A stretch of DNA of 6,137 nucleotides. Origin: Candidatus Pacearchaeota archaeon. GTDB taxonomy: Archaea > Nanobdellota > Nanobdellia > Pacearchaeales > GW2011-AR1. Both the position numbers and the translations under genes were made by a program. Numbering within the stretch: the stretch's first letter is position 1; each line of letters begins with the position of its first letter. The notes beneath the pieces were generated by a model, which was not told where the DNA came from, did no database searches, and saw only the letters and a list, made by a program, of their open reading frames with translations. Location: the NCBI GenBank assembly GCA_003554465.1, contig PWGL01000121.1:1-6137 (forward strand). Reading direction: 5' to 3'. Positions 4,834 through 6,137 of the stretch are shown in pieces.

Positions 4834-6137
4834 ATGAAAGGCATAAAGACCATATCACTAATAATGTTCGCATTTTTAGCAATGCTTGCACCTGCATTAG
4901 CAGAAGTTAATATCACTGAAATAAAAATAGAACCTGAAAAGCCAAAAACTGGCGATAACCTTAAAGGAATTTTTACACTTACTAATACCACACAACTAGA
5001 AATAGTTAATGTCACTTGGTACAACAATTCTGAATATTTCCATTCTGAAGATATAACCAATGATGTAGAAAATGGAACTGAGCACACATGGGGTGAAGAA
5101 ATAAGTTCAGATAAAACAAAACCAGGAGATGTCTGGACTTTTGAAGTTTATGCTGAAGATGACACTGGAGCAAATGAAACAAAAAATGTAAGCGTAAACA
5201 TTTTACACCCCATAACAATCAATAAAGCAGAAATAGTAACAGAGGACCCAAAAACAACAGATGACCTGGTGTGCGAGTTCAACATAACAACAGAAGCTGA
5301 TATTGAAACCATTGAGGCAAGATGGTATAACCATTCTGAGTTAATTAGAACATACACAATAACAGGTTATGATAAGGGTACAGTAGATGAGAGTGTTTTA
5401 TCAAGCTCAGATACGAATAAGAAAGGAAAGTGGAAATGTGAAATTTTTGCAGAAACCGATGAAGGTAAAAATGCTACTAAAGTGAGTGAGAAAGAAGTAG
5501 AAATTGAAAACACCCCGCCCGAACTTGATGTTTCTGACCAAGAAATCAATGTGGAAGAAGATTTCAGCCTGGACCTGAACGATTATGCAACCGACCCTGA
5601 CGTTGATGATGGGGTTGATAAGTTGACCTTTGAATGGGCAAGTGGTTATGAGCCTCCTGAAAATATGGAGCTTGATGATGGCGAAATAACCTGGACACCT
5701 GAAATGGATGATACAGGAACTTACGAAATAAAAGTTCGTTACAGAGACGAAGAGACTGGATTCAATACTGAAACTTTCAAACTTGAAGTCAAAAAAGAAA
5801 TGCTTGTAATTGACAGGCTTAGGGCTTCCTGCTCACCTAGAAGATGTGATGATGACCTTGATGTTGACGGAGGAGTTATAGAGGAAGTAAGGCCTGGTTC
5901 AACCCTGGAATTAAGAATAAGGCTAGAAAATCTCTGGAAAGATGACCATAGCATGAGGGATATAGAAGTTACTGCTTATCTTGAAGGCATGGCTGGAAAG
6001 AGGGATCAGAAGGTTGAAGAAACTCTAAGAAGGATAAGGCCAGGTGACAGGGAAGAAATAACACTTGAATTTGACATACCCAAGGAAACCGATGAAGGAA
6101 CATATCTACTTGATTTTGAAATTGAAGCAGAAGACGA
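4834..6137 (+). CDS. Secreted S-layer-like surface protein with Ig-like repeats (3' end outside window)
   Basis: The frame is open from ATG 4834 to the window edge: 434 codons without a stop. The first 23 residues are a classical Sec signal peptide (Met-Lys, hydrophobic core, A21-L-A23 cleavage site). Two related Ig-like repeats follow (about 24-125 and 126-225), sharing 'WYNNSE' (62-67) and 'WYNHSE' (164-169); C147 and C202 in the second could form its disulfide. Residues about 227-320 form a cadherin/dystroglycan-like 'putative Ig' domain with 'DPDVDDG', 'GEITWTP' and 'GTYEIKVRYRD'. A different beta-rich domain begins at about 323 with CSPRRC (333-338) and 'VRPGSTLELRIRLENLW'; I recall similar pieces in DPANN surface proteins but cannot name a family. 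All ten N-x-S/T sequons lie before residue 216. It is probably exported and glycosylated, and probably long; any membrane anchor lies beyond the window. Its precise role is unknown. Confidence 0.85.
   Translation, partial: MKGIKTISLIMFAFLAMLAPALAEVNITEIKIEPEKPKTGDNLKGIFTLTNTTQLEIVNVTWYNNSEYFHSEDITNDVENGTEHTWGEEISSDKTKPGDVWTFEVYAEDDTGANETKNVSVNILHPITINKAEIVTEDPKTTDDLVCEFNITTEADIETIEARWYNHSELIRTYTITGYDKGTVDESVLSSSDTNKKGKWKCEIFAETDEGKNATKVSEKEVEIENTPPELDVSDQEINVEEDFSLDLNDYATDPDVDDGVDKLTFEWASGYEPPENMELDDGEITWTPEMDDTGTYEIKVRYRDEETGFNTETFKLEVKKEMLVIDRLRASCSPRRCDDDLDVDGGVIEEVRPGSTLELRIRLENLWKDDHSMRDIEVTAYLEGMAGKRDQKVEETLRRIRPGDREEITLEFDIPKETDEGTYLLDFEIEAED

Noticed and set aside
4827..4911. Small ORF from ATG 4827
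   Set aside because: It has 27 codons, is out of frame with the signal-peptide gene, lies one base from the Shine-Dalgarno site, and encodes nothing recognisable.
4791..5954. Several minus-strand ORFs of 60-98 codons
   Set aside because: They lie opposite the long plus-strand surface-protein frame, are Ser-rich and low in complexity, and are antisense shadows of it.

Overview
The window reads as a piece of an AT-rich archaeal chromosome, most likely a DPANN-type lineage (Woesearchaeota/Pacearchaeota-like); the lineage is an inference from gene content. The archaeal signs are BRE/TATA-type promoters about 25-30 bases ahead of starts, apparently leaderless or short-leader genes, a tRNA gene with no encoded CCA, a PGF-pre-PGF surface-protein domain, and secreted proteins dense in N-glycosylation sequons.

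Layout. Bases 1-1795 (+) are the 3' part of a large, heavily sequon-decorated cell-surface protein with tandem PKD/Ig-like repeats, an acidic linker, a PGF-pre-PGF domain and a C-terminal membrane anchor. It converges on a small membrane-anchored Kazal-type protease-inhibitor protein at 1813-2337 (-). That gene shares a roughly 120-bp divergent promoter region, containing a good inverted repeat, with an APH-fold phosphotransferase of unknown substrate at 2459-3349 (+). A strong archaeal promoter at 3394-3409 leads, through a hairpin-containing leader of about 54 nt, into tRNA-Asn(GUU) at 3485-3557. Converging on the tRNA is mnmH/selU at 3606-4625 (-), the tRNA 2-selenouridine synthase, here as one fused rhodanese-plus-P-loop chain. 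A 208-bp divergent region carries the mnmH promoter and the promoter plus Shine-Dalgarno site of a second secreted Ig-repeat surface protein, which begins at 4834 (+) and runs off the right edge.

How they fit together. Three of the five protein genes act at or outside the membrane: two glycoprotein-like surface proteins and one protease-inhibitor-like protein. They probably contribute to the cell envelope and its protection. The tRNA and MnmH belong to translation and wobble-base modification, but MnmH acts on U34 of Lys/Glu/Gln tRNAs, not on the neighbouring tRNA-Asn, so the adjacency is probably not functional. I see no transposase, CRISPR array, toxin-antitoxin or phage gene, and no convincing new multi-gene system. 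The best leads are the fused archaeal MnmH with an altered P-loop, the archaeal Kazal protein, and the surface-protein architectures.
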